From contig JAGHJS010000028.1 of NCBI GenBank assembly GCA_017886545.1, positions 1-64,000 on the forward strand: a DNA stretch of 64,000 nucleotides, in the 5' to 3' direction. Under the pieces are notes generated by a model. The model was not told the DNA's origin, ran no database searches, and worked only from the letters and a program-made list of their open reading frames with translations. Origin of the DNA: Clostridia bacterium. GTDB lineage: Bacteria > Bacillota > Clostridia > Christensenellales > Borkfalkiaceae. Shown here in pieces: positions 44,523 through 52,411 of this stretch. The first letter of the stretch is position 1, and every line of letters begins with the position of its first letter. A program made the position numbers and the translations under genes.

Positions 44523-46871
44523 ACCATTTCCTCCTTTAATTTTGCTTTGCTCTATTGCACAGCCCTGTGCCTTGCATGCCGGAGCAGCTTTTCCGCGCAT
44601 GCCCTTCGGGCGGAAGCGCATCAGGCGCAGCGCATTCGTCACGACAAAAACCGAGCTCAAGCTCATCGCCAACGCGCCGTACATGGGCTCGAGCACCACG
44701 CCGACCGCAAACAGAACGCCCGCCGCGATCGGGATGCACAGCAGATTGTAAATAAACGCCCAGAACAGATTCTGATGGATATTGCGCACCGTTGCCCGGC
44801 TGAGATCGACCGCCGCATCGACTGCGCGCAGATCGCCGCCGACCAGAACGACGTCCGCCGAATCGATGGCAACGTCCGTTCCGTTCCCCATCGCTATGCC
44901 GACATCCGCCTCTTTCAGTGCGGGCGAATCGTTGATCCCGTCGCCGACCATGGCGGTGACCGCCGTCTTTTTGCTCTCGATCACGGCGTTCAGCTTATCC
45001 TCGGGCAGCACCTCCGCGATCACTTTTTCGATGCCCGCCTGGCGTGCGATCGCGTGAGCGGCGCCTTCCGCGTCTCCCGTGAGCATGACGGGCGTGATGC
45101 CGCGCTCTTTCAGCCCGGCGACCGCTTCGGCACTCCCCTCTTTGATCACGTCTGCCACGGCAAACAGGGCGGCGAGCCTGCCGTCGCAGGCAAAAAACAG
45201 CACCGTCTTCCCTTCCTCTGCCAGCCGCACGGCATCCGCCTCCGCCGCAGCGACATCGACGCCGCCCTCCTGCATCAGCCGTTGATTGCCGATCAGGCAG
45301 CGCACACCGCCGCAATCCGCCCGCGCGCCCATTCCCGCGCTGTACAAAAAGTTTTCCGCCGTGCCGAGCGCTCTCCCCTCTTCCTTAGCCTTTTGCACCA
45401 GACATTCGGCAAGGGGATGATTGGAATTCAGTTCCACGGTCCCCGCAAGCGCAAGCACATCGGCGCGGGCGTATCCGCTGTACAGCAAGATCTCCGTAAC
45501 GCGCGGTTTTCCTTCGGTAATGGTCGCCGTCTTATCCAACAGCACGGTACGGATATTCTTTGCTTTTTGCAGCGCCTCCGCATCTTTATACAGGATGCCG
45601 AGCGAAGCGCCCCTGCCCGTCGCCGCCATGACCGCAACGGGCGTCGCCAGCCCGAGCGCGCAGGGGCAGGAAATGACGAGCACGCTGATCGCCATGCTCA
45701 CGATCTGCGGCACGCTGACAGCGACCGCGCCCGTGCCCCACAGGATCATCCAGACCGTAAACGTCAGCGCGGCGATACCGAGCACGACGGGAACGAAAAT
45801 GCCCGCGATCTTATCCACCGTTCTCTCGATCGGCGCCTTGGAGGAGCCTGCCGTCCGCACCATTTTGATGATGCCCGAAAGGACGGTGTCTTCCCCCACC
45901 TTTTCGGCGCGGACGCGGATGACGTTCCCTTTATTGACGGACGCACTGGTCACAAAGCCGCCCTCGCCCACTTCTACGGGCAGGCTCTCCCCCGTGATCG
46001 CCGACTTATCGACAAAGGTGCTCCCCGAAACGATCACGCCGTCCACGGGGATACTGTCCCCCTGCCGCACGATCACGATGTCACCCTTCACGACTTCGGA
46101 AAGGCGCACCGTCTTCTGTCCGCCGTCCCGTTCCACCGTTACGGAATCGGGCGCAAGGCGCAGCAGCTTTTCCACTTCTTCTCCCGTCTTCTTTTTGGAA
46201 CGGGCTTCCAGCCATTTGCCGAGGGTGACGAGCGTTAGCACCATTGCCGCCGATTCAAAAAACAGATCGTTCATCGCAAGCTCGTGCGCGTTTCCGAACG
46301 GCATGATAAACATAACGACTACACTGTACAGATAGGAAACCGCAGCCCCGAGGCTGACCAGCGTATCCATATTCGGCACGCGTTTGAACAGCGCCCTGAT
46401 CCCGTTTTTAAAAAAAGCGAAGTTGATAAAAAGGATGGGGGTGGTCAACACCAGCTGCAGGAGCGCAAAATTTTCGGGGCATTGGTGCATATCCAAAAAA
46501 TACGGCAGCGGCGCCCCCGTCATATGATGCAGCATAGTCAGATAGAACAGCGGGATAAGAAACCCGAGCGAAACAAAAAAGCGTACCTTCAGTTTTTTTG
46601 CTTCCTCTCCGAAGCTGTTCACTGCTTTTCGCGGCGCGCTTTCAGCCGCTCCATGCTCCCCAGTTTCCAAAGCCGCGCCGTAACCGAGCGAAACGACGGC
46701 GGCGATGATCTTTTCCGCCGTCACGGCCGTTTCGTCGTATTCGACGGTCATGCTCTGCCCCATCAGGCTTACTTCCGCCTTTTTTACGCCCGCGAGCTTG
46801 TTCACCGTCTTTTGTATCCCCGCCGAACAGGCGGCACAGGTCATTCCCGTAACTTTAAAGCGCTGCTGCAC
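44313..46871 (-). CDS. copA: copper-translocating P-type ATPase with C-terminal CopZ domain
   Basis: The 852-residue P1B-type ATPase exports or supplies copper across the membrane. It has an N-terminal metal-binding domain (GMTCAAC at about residues 9-15), TGES in the actuator, the ion site SCPCALG in a membrane helix, MVGDGINDSPAL in the P-domain, and a second metal-binding domain (MSCSHC) at the extreme C-terminus. The phosphorylation motif reads DKTAT (Asp446), not the near-invariant DKTGT. The start is GTG at 46871, five bases after AGAGGG. Substrate Cu(I) follows from CPC and the MxCxxC domains. Confidence 0.92.
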   Translation of the reverse strand: MQQRFKVTGMTCAACSAGIQKTVNKLAGVKKAEVSLMGQSMTVEYDETAVTAEKIIAAVVSLGYGAALETGEHGAAESAPRKAVNSFGEEAKKLKVRFFVSLGFLIPLFYLTMLHHMTGAPLPYFLDMHQCPENFALLQLVLTTPILFINFAFFKNGIRALFKRVPNMDTLVSLGAAVSYLYSVVVMFIMPFGNAHELAMNDLFFESAAMVLTLVTLGKWLEARSKKKTGEEVEKLLRLAPDSVTVERDGGQKTVRLSEVVKGDIVIVRQGDSIPVDGVIVSGSTFVDKSAITGESLPVEVGEGGFVTSASVNKGNVIRVRAEKVGEDTVLSGIIKMVRTAGSSKAPIERTVDKIAGIFVPVVLGIAALTFTVWMILWGTGAVAVSVPQIVSMAISVLVISCPCALGLATPVAVMAATGRGASLGILYKDAEALQKAKNIRTVLLDKTATITEGKPRVTEILLYSGYARADVLALAGTVELNSNHPLAECLVQKAKEEGRALGTAENFLYSAGMGARADCGGVRCLIGNQRLMQEGGVDVAAAEADAVRLAEEGKTVLFFACDGRLAALFAVADVIKEGSAEAVAGLKERGITPVMLTGDAEGAAHAIARQAGIEKVIAEVLPEDKLNAVIESKKTAVTAMVGDGINDSPALKEADVGIAMGNGTDVAIDSADVVLVGGDLRAVDAAVDLSRATVRNIHQNLFWAFIYNLLCIPIAAGVLFAVGVVLEPMYGALAMSLSSVFVVTNALRLMRFRPKGMRGKAAPACKAQGCAIEQSKIKGGNGMQKILKIEGMSCSHCSARVESALNAIEGVSATVELKKKRAVVKTDVADDVLIKAVEDAGYKVVGIKEGK

Positions 46872-46896
46872 ATTATCCCTCTTAAACTCTACCGAT

Positions 46897-46910
46897 ATAG
46901 TTGCAATTAT
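46897..46910. promoter_or_regulatory. imperfect inverted repeat at the copA promoter, candidate operator
   Basis: ATAGTTGCAATTAT is a 7-bp inverted repeat with one mismatched pair. It abuts the -10 box and covers the expected start of transcription, a suitable place for a copper-responsive repressor. It does not clearly match the known CopY or CsoR boxes. Confidence 0.35.
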
Positions 46911-46937
46911 TATAATACATCGCCGCCGCGCTGTCAA
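46909..46937 (-). promoter_or_regulatory. copA promoter
   Basis: Minus-strand consensus TTGACA (46932-46937) and TATAAT (46909-46914) with a 17-base spacer. Confidence 0.85.
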
Positions 46938-47010
46938 GGCTGCGCGCCAAACGCTTCGGCGCGAAAAATGGTTCGGTTTTCATAAACGTAAAAAAACAGT
47001 TCGGAAAGGC

Positions 47011-47039
47011 TTGCAGACCATGCGCCCGCATGGTATACT
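47011..47039 (+). promoter_or_regulatory. promoter of the nucleotidyltransferase gene
   Basis: TTGCAG (47011-47016) and TATACT (47034-47039) with a 17-base spacer, 20 bases before the ATG. Confidence 0.65.
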
Positions 47040-47059
47040 ATCCTTCAGAGGTGAAACAA

Positions 47060-47854
47060 ATGTATAAGCACCACGAAGAGTCCATTGAAAAACTCAAAGA
47101 ATACTTTCTTCCCATGAAAGGCATGATCGCGATCGTGCTGGACGGCTCGATCGTCAAGGGCAACGAACGCCCCGATTCGGATATAGACGCGCTCATCGTC
47201 GTGACCGAAGAAACTTATGCGGAACTTGCCGCACAGAACAGGCTCGCCGAAGTCATCCCCGACCACTGCACGTACGAAGGAGGATATTTCGACGTCAAAT
47301 ACAAGACGAAAGCGATCCTGGAAGAAGCGGCGCAATATGCAAGCGAACCTACGCGCAACGCATACGTCAAAGCGCGCGTTTTGTACTCGTCGGATGCGGA
47401 CATCGCACCGCTCGTGGAAAAGATCGCCGCATACCCCGAACACGAACGGGAAGCAAAGATCAAGTGCTTCAACGCGAACCTGCAGCTCAACCGCGGCTAT
47501 TTTTTGCACTGCGTGCCCGAGGAAAACGCCTACATGCGCGCGCACCTTGCGCAGGAGATCGTATACAGTGTCTATCGTCTTATCCTGATCGAAAACAGAG
47601 AGCTGTTCCCCTGCAACAGGCGCCTGGAAGAGACGGTCGCCAAATGCAAAAAGCGCCCTGCGGATATTCTGGAACGCGGCGCGGCATTCCTCCGCGAAGT
47701 GACTATAAAAAATTGCGAGGACTTTGTTACAGCGTTCTGGGAAAAGACCACCCTTCCTCTGACCGGCGACGTCAGCGAAAACTGCTCGCAATATGTAAAA
47801 TACTATGAGGATTGGTGGCGCGAAGAGCGCCCGCCCTTCCCCAACGAGTGGTAA
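47060..47854 (+). CDS. nucleotidyltransferase-domain protein
   Basis: The 264-residue protein has the minimal nucleotidyltransferase signature LDGSIVKGNERPDSDIDALIVV (GS...DSDID, about residues 30-50), with the two metal-binding Asp residues. The remaining helical C-terminal part (about 120-264) resembles the helper domain of aminoglycoside-type nucleotidyltransferases. The substrate is unknown; resistance function cannot be claimed from sequence alone. AGAGGTG precedes the ATG at 47060; an earlier in-frame start overlaps the promoter. Confidence 0.75.
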   Translation: MYKHHEESIEKLKEYFLPMKGMIAIVLDGSIVKGNERPDSDIDALIVVTEETYAELAAQNRLAEVIPDHCTYEGGYFDVKYKTKAILEEAAQYASEPTRNAYVKARVLYSSDADIAPLVEKIAAYPEHEREAKIKCFNANLQLNRGYFLHCVPEENAYMRAHLAQEIVYSVYRLILIENRELFPCNRRLEETVAKCKKRPADILERGAAFLREVTIKNCEDFVTAFWEKTTLPLTGDVSENCSQYVKYYEDWWREERPPFPNEW

Positions 47855-47882
47855 GCGAAAAGACGCCCCTTTCTCACAAGAA

Positions 47883-47914
47883 AAAGCGGTCGGAACATTT
47901 GTTCCGACCGCTTT
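47883..47914. terminator. bidirectional terminator between the nucleotidyltransferase and rpmF
   Basis: A 15-bp perfect stem (47883-47897 with 47900-47914) whose ends are A- and T-rich on either strand, between convergent genes. Confidence 0.8.
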
Positions 47915-47927
47915 CGTCTTTCTTACC

Positions 47928-48113
47928 TTATTTGGATTCTTCCGTGCTCACGACTTCCCTGCCGTCATAATAGCCGCACTTCGCGCAGACCTTATGGGGC
48001 TGCTTCAGCTCATGGCAATGCGGGCACTCTACGAGCGCAGGAGCCGCCGCTTTGAAGTTCGCATATCTTGTATTCGTTCTCTGTTTGGATTGTTTGGACT
48101 TGGGTACTGCCAT
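47928..48113 (-). CDS. rpmF: 50S ribosomal protein L32
   Basis: The 61-residue protein begins AVPKSKQSKQRTNTRYANF and contains a zinc-binding four-cysteine ribbon CPHCH...CAKCGYY, so it is the zinc-containing (C+) form. GAGGTG lies 7 bases before the ATG. It has its own consensus promoter and lies downstream of ackA; the DUF177 gene that often precedes rpmF in Firmicutes is missing. Confidence 0.97.
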   Translation of the reverse strand: MAVPKSKQSKQRTNTRYANFKAAAPALVECPHCHELKQPHKVCAKCGYYDGREVVSTEESK

Positions 48114-48155
48114 CTCCGTTCACCTCTTCTATCTGTTTTGCCTGCTGACTTGCAA

Positions 48156-48184
48156 ATTATACCCTATTCAAAAAGCTTTGTCAA
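48156..48184 (-). promoter_or_regulatory. rpmF promoter
   Basis: Minus-strand consensus TTGACA (48179-48184) and TATAAT (48156-48161), spacer 17. Confidence 0.85.
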
Positions 48185-48211
48185 CTTATTTTTATGTTAA
48201 AACGCAAAAGT

Positions 48212-49420
48212 TTAATTCGCTTTTCCTTCGACCAATTCTTTGGTTTCGCGCGCAATGACAAGTTCTTCGTTCGTGGGGATCACGAGCACTTTGACTTTGG
48301 AATCCGCACCCGAAATGTCATGGATCGAGCCGTCGTTTTTCTGCTCGTTCTTGAGCGCGTCGATCGTGATGCCGAAAAAGCTCATCCCTTCGCACACGGC
48401 GCGGCGCACCTGCCAGGTGTTTTCACCGATGCCCGCCGTAAAGACAAGGCAGTCGATCCCGTTCATTGCGGCAATATACGAACCGATATACTTTTTTACG
48501 CTGTACGCAAAAACGTCCAACGCAAGTTTCGCACGTTCATTGCCTTCCGACGCTGCTTTGGTCAGATCGCGGAAATCGCTGGAAACCCCGCTCAACCCCG
48601 CCACGCCGCACTGCTTGTTCAAATAATTGATGCAGTCAAGCATGGTATAATGTTTTTTTGCCGCAAGATATTCCAGCACGGCAGGGTCAATATCGCCCGA
48701 GCGCGTCCCCATCGGCACGCCCGCAAGCGGCGTAAAGCCCATGCTCGTATCGATGCACTTGCCGCCCATGACGGCGCTGATCGAAGAGCCGCCGCCGAGA
48801 TGGCAGGTGACGATCTTCGTTTCCTCAGCGGGTTTGCCGAGATATTTGATCGCTTCCTGCGATACATATTTATGGCTCGTTCCGTGGAACCCGTAACGGC
48901 GGACCTTATAATTTTTGTAATCGTTGTAATCGATCGCATACATGAACGCATGCGGCGGCATCGTAGAATGGAATGCCGTGTCGAAAACGCCCGCCATCGG
49001 CGTATTCGGCATGACCTCGCGGCATGCTTCGATCCCCAACATGTTCGCAGGCATGTGCAAAGGAGCCAATTCGATGTTCGCACGGCACTTTTCCATCACA
49101 TCGTCGGTAAGCAGCACGGACTTATTGAAATCCTCCCCGCTGTGCACGACCCTGTGCCCGACCGCGTCGATCTCCTTCATGGATTTGATCGCGCCGTATT
49201 TTTCGTTGACCAGCGCGTCCAGTACGAGTTTGAGCGCGACTTTGTGGTTGGGCATGTCCTGCTCGATGACCGTTTCGCCGCGGCTCGTTTTGTGCGAGAG
49301 CTTGGAACCGCGGATGCCGATGCGTTCGCACCCGCCTTTCGCGATCACGCTCTCCGTATCCATGTCGATGAGCTGATATTTCAGGGAAGAACTCCCCGCG
49401 TTTACGACTAAGATCTTCAT
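48212..49420 (-). CDS. ackA: acetate kinase
   Basis: The 402-residue enzyme makes ATP and acetate from acetyl phosphate. It starts MKILVVNAGSSSLKYQL, has VGHRVVHSGE, the GFHGTSHKYVS block and CHLGGGSS nucleotide motif, all typical of AckA. It follows pta by 23 bases in a pta-ackA operon, the standard acetate fermentation pair. Confidence 0.98.
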   Translation of the reverse strand: MKILVVNAGSSSLKYQLIDMDTESVIAKGGCERIGIRGSKLSHKTSRGETVIEQDMPNHKVALKLVLDALVNEKYGAIKSMKEIDAVGHRVVHSGEDFNKSVLLTDDVMEKCRANIELAPLHMPANMLGIEACREVMPNTPMAGVFDTAFHSTMPPHAFMYAIDYNDYKNYKVRRYGFHGTSHKYVSQEAIKYLGKPAEETKIVTCHLGGGSSISAVMGGKCIDTSMGFTPLAGVPMGTRSGDIDPAVLEYLAAKKHYTMLDCINYLNKQCGVAGLSGVSSDFRDLTKAASEGNERAKLALDVFAYSVKKYIGSYIAAMNGIDCLVFTAGIGENTWQVRRAVCEGMSFFGITIDALKNEQKNDGSIHDISGADSKVKVLVIPTNEELVIARETKELVEGKAN

Positions 49421-49443
49421 ATCTTTTTTCTCCCGAATTGATT

Positions 49444-50514
49444 TTAAAGCTGCGTCTGCAGCGCCGTGATCGCAACAGCCGCAACGACGTCGTCCGATTT
49501 GCAGCCGCGCGAAAGATCGTTTATCGGTTTTGCAAAGCCCTGGCAGAGCGGACCGACCGCCTGGAACCCGCCGAGGCGTTCGGTGAGCTTGTACCCGATG
49601 TTGCCCGCATCAAGGTCGGGGAAGATGAGCACGTTCGCATGACCCGCCACCTTCGAACCGGGCGCTTTCGACTTCGCCACGGAGGGCACGATCGCCGCGT
49701 CAAGCTGAAGTTCTCCGTCGATATTGAGATCGGGAGCCTTTTCCTTCGCGATCGCGAGCGCCGCCGTCACCTTATCGATGTCAGCATGTTTTGCGCTCCC
49801 TTTCGTGGAGAATGAGAGCATCGCCACGCGCGGCTCCATGCCCGCGATCTTTTCCGCCGTCTTGGCAGAGATGATCGCAATGTCGGCAAGCTGTTCGCTT
49901 GTGGGGTTTTCGTTCAGCCCGCAGTCTGCATAAATGAATGCGCCGTCCTCGCAGTACTCGTTCCCGCCGGCAGGCGCGACCATCAGAAAATAGCTTGACA
50001 CGAGCGGCACGCCGGGCGCGGCCTTGACGATCTGCAGCCCGGGGCGCAGCGTGTTTGCGGTCGAATGGCAGGCGCCGGAAACAAGCCCGTCCGCATCCCC
50101 CGCTTTCAGCATGAGCACGCCGAAATAGGTGTTATCATAGGACAGCCTGTCCGCTTCTTCTTCGGTCATTCCTTTCACCTTGCGCAGCGCATAGAGCAGC
50201 GCGGCATATTCTGCGCGTTTTTCGCTCTTTGCGGGGTCGATGACCGTAACGCCCGTCAGGTCAACGTTCGGGTTATCCTTTGCGATCTTTTCGGGGTCGC
50301 CGAGAAGAATGATCTTTGCGATCCCCTGTTCCGTCGCATCCGCAGCCGCTTTGACGACACGCGCATCCTCGCCTTCACACAGAACGATGGTCTTGTTCAG
50401 CGCGGACGCTTTCTTTTTGATCTCCCGCATCACGGGTCCCTCGTTTATGCGCCTTTCAATCGAGTCGTTGACTTCGTTGATCTTCTCCTTCAGCTTATCG
50501 AAAAAGCCTGCCAT
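49444..50514 (-). CDS. pta: phosphate acetyltransferase
   Basis: The 356-residue short-form Pta converts acetyl-CoA and phosphate to acetyl phosphate. Typical blocks are VLCEGEDARV, DADGLVSGACHSTANTLRPGLQI, SFSTKGSAKH, and NVLIFPDLDAGNIGYKL near the C-terminus. The first 30 residues (MAGFFDKLKEKINEVNDSIERR) form a charged helical extension not seen in all members. Its promoter is about 90 bases upstream. Confidence 0.96.
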   Translation of the reverse strand: MAGFFDKLKEKINEVNDSIERRINEGPVMREIKKKASALNKTIVLCEGEDARVVKAAADATEQGIAKIILLGDPEKIAKDNPNVDLTGVTVIDPAKSEKRAEYAALLYALRKVKGMTEEEADRLSYDNTYFGVLMLKAGDADGLVSGACHSTANTLRPGLQIVKAAPGVPLVSSYFLMVAPAGGNEYCEDGAFIYADCGLNENPTSEQLADIAIISAKTAEKIAGMEPRVAMLSFSTKGSAKHADIDKVTAALAIAKEKAPDLNIDGELQLDAAIVPSVAKSKAPGSKVAGHANVLIFPDLDAGNIGYKLTERLGGFQAVGPLCQGFAKPINDLSRGCKSDDVVAAVAITALQTQL

Positions 50515-50609
50515 ACAACATTACCTCAATCGCTTTATTTTTTGCCGCCGATGCGCTATAATACAATACGGAATGACTCCGTTCGGGCGACCCGCGGCAC
50601 CCATACATT

Positions 50610-50638
50610 ATTATATAACAATCAATCAGAAAAGTAAA
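50610..50638 (-). promoter_or_regulatory. probable pta-ackA promoter
   Basis: Minus-strand TTTACT (50633-50638) and TATAAT (50610-50615), spacer 17. It implies an untranslated leader of about 90 bases. Confidence 0.5.
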
Positions 50639-50655
50639 AGGTTTTGAGAAAAAAA

Positions 50656-51840
50656 ATGAAAATTTGCGGCATCATCTGCGAGTACAACCCTTTCCATAAC
50701 GGACACGCGTACCTGATCGAACGCGCAAAAGCCGAAAGCGGCTGCGACGCCGTGATATGTATGATGAGCGGAAACTTCACGCAGCGCGGAGAAGCCGCCA
50801 TCCTTGACAAATATACGCGCGCCAGCCACGCCGTTCTTGCGGGGGCGGATGCCGTTATCGAACTGCCGACAGTATTTTCGCTCTCCCCTGCGGAAATTTT
50901 TGCAAAGGGCGCCGTACGCCTGCTGAATGCGATCCCCGGCTTTGAAACGCTTGCCTTCGGCTGTGAGGAACCGGACCGCGAGCGCTTTCTTTCCGCCGCG
51001 AAAACGACCGCCGAGGAAAGCCGCGGCTTCCGCCGCATACTGAAGCTGCATCTGAAAGCGGGAAAGAGCTTTACCCGTGCACGTTCGGACGCGCTCATTG
51101 AAACGGGACGAGGCGATACGGCGGCGCTGCTGCAATCCCCGAACAATATCCTTGGCGTCGAATACCAGAAAGCGCTCTTCGCCTGCGGGAGCCTCGCCAC
51201 GATCCTGCCCGTCAAACGGACCGGGGCGGGCTACTCGGACGAAGAGCTTTATAAAAACTTCTCGTCCGCGACCGCGATCCGCAGCGCCGTTTCTGAAGGG
51301 AAAGAACGCGCCGTCAGGAAAAACGTTCCGGACTATGTGGCGGACGACCTTTTCAGCTCCGCCGCCGACGGCAGCGTATTCAAAAAAATCGCAGTCTATG
51401 CCGCGCTCACGCAAAGCGCCGAACAGCTTTCGCGCATCCTCGACTGTTCGGAAGGGCTTGAAAACCGTATCAAAGCCCTTGCAAAAGACAACCCCGATTA
51501 TGACACGCTCCTTGAAAAAGCGACCACGAAGCGATATATCTCTTCGCGCATCCGCCGTATATTGGCGTCTGCCCTGCTCGGCATCGATGAAGATCTTATC
51601 CGAAAAGCATTGAAGGCTCCTCTGTATCTGAAAGTGCTTGCCGTAAAAAATGAAAAGGCGGATGACGTCCTTTCCGTTTTGGGAAGAGCGGCTTTCCCCG
51701 CGATCGCACGAAAAGGCGATCTGTCGAATCTGTCAGCCGCTGCAAAGGACGTATACGAAAAAGATATTCTTGCCGCCGACATCTACGGCTTGATCTGCGG
51801 CAGACCCGTGAACCGCTCTCAAACCTTGTTTATTCGCTGA
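50656..51840 (+). CDS. tmcAL: tRNA(Met) cytidine acetate ligase family protein (TmcAL)
   Basis: The 394-residue nucleotidyltransferase-fold protein begins MKICGIICEYNPFHNGHAYLI (adenylate-binding HNGH) and has MMSGNFTQRGEAAILDKYTRA, the hallmark of TmcAL, which activates acetate with ATP and forms N4-acetylcytidine at the wobble position of elongator tRNA-Met in B. subtilis. The ATG at 50656 fits the family start; a TTG four codons upstream touches the AAAAGG ribosome site. Confidence 0.9.
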   Translation: MKICGIICEYNPFHNGHAYLIERAKAESGCDAVICMMSGNFTQRGEAAILDKYTRASHAVLAGADAVIELPTVFSLSPAEIFAKGAVRLLNAIPGFETLAFGCEEPDRERFLSAAKTTAEESRGFRRILKLHLKAGKSFTRARSDALIETGRGDTAALLQSPNNILGVEYQKALFACGSLATILPVKRTGAGYSDEELYKNFSSATAIRSAVSEGKERAVRKNVPDYVADDLFSSAADGSVFKKIAVYAALTQSAEQLSRILDCSEGLENRIKALAKDNPDYDTLLEKATTKRYISSRIRRILASALLGIDEDLIRKALKAPLYLKVLAVKNEKADDVLSVLGRAAFPAIARKGDLSNLSAAAKDVYEKDILAADIYGLICGRPVNRSQTLFIR

Positions 51841-51870
51841 GTATGCGACGCATACTACTTCGCTTAAAAG

Positions 51871-51900
51871 CAAAAAGGCTCCCATAAGGAAGCCTTTTTT
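51871..51900. terminator. bidirectional terminator between tmcAL and rnpB
   Basis: AAAAAGGCT and AGCCTTTTTT form a stem around CCCATAAGGA, with A- and T-runs at both ends. It suits both the rightward tmcAL and the leftward rnpB transcripts. Confidence 0.8.
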
Positions 51901-51910
51901 GTTTCAACAT

Positions 51911-52254
51911 GTTCCGAGATCGATCTGTAAGCCGAGTTCTGTCGTGTACGGTCATCTATCTGGGAACGCCGTTGCCGGCGAACTCTAGCGATGTTCACGG
52001 CTTATGCCGGGCGAGCAACCCATATCGGCATAAGCCCAATCTTGCACCGGACGGGGTTTACACAGCACGCCGCGTTACCGCGGCGTCGGTGAGCTCTTAC
52101 CTCCCCTTTCCATCCTTGCAGGGCATGCCCTGCGGTCTGTTTCTGTTGCACTATCCTTGGAGTCGCCTCCACCGGACGTTATCCGGCGTCCTGCTCTGCG
52201 GTGCTCGGACTTTCCTCATGGCAACGCCACGCGACCGTATGATCGGCTCGGAAC
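51911..52254 (-). ncRNA. rnpB: RNase P RNA, bacterial type A
   Basis: Read leftward the segment contains GAGGAAAGTCCGAGC near the 5' end and GACAGAACTCGGCTTACAG near the 3' end, the universally conserved P4 strands. GTTCCGAG at the 5' end pairs with CTCGGAAC at the 3' end to form P1. The internal TGTAAACCCCG stretch fits the tRNA CCA-binding L15 region. The length of about 344 bases fits the RNA subunit that matures tRNA 5' ends. A consensus promoter places the start at about 52255, in agreement. Confidence 0.96.
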
Positions 52255-52261
52255 GAATGTA

Positions 52262-52290
52262 TTATACTAAAACAGCCCTTTGCTGTCAAC
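52262..52290 (-). promoter_or_regulatory. rnpB promoter
   Basis: Minus-strand TTGACA (52285-52290) and TATAAT (52262-52267) with a 17-base spacer; the predicted start is the first base of the P1 stem. Confidence 0.88.
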
Positions 52291-52324
52291 CGAAAATGCA
52301 CGGCTCCGTTCTTGGTGCAAACAC

Positions 52325-52353
52325 TTGTCTTTTCATGTGAAATGTATTACAAT
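52325..52353 (+). promoter_or_regulatory. pyruvate kinase promoter
   Basis: TTGTCT (52325-52330) and TACAAT (52348-52353), spacer 17, divergent from the rnpB promoter; the leader before pyk is about 50 bases. Confidence 0.65.
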
Positions 52354-52411
52354 AGTAGTGATCGGTCAGGTCCTGCCTGCCGCACAAATTTCCGACACGG
52401 AGAAATCTTTT

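Noticed and set aside
51840..51856. Palindrome AGTATGCG-A-CGCATACT after tmcAL
   Set aside because: Perfect but short, with a one-base centre and no T-run; the nearby hairpin at 51871-51900 is the likely terminator.
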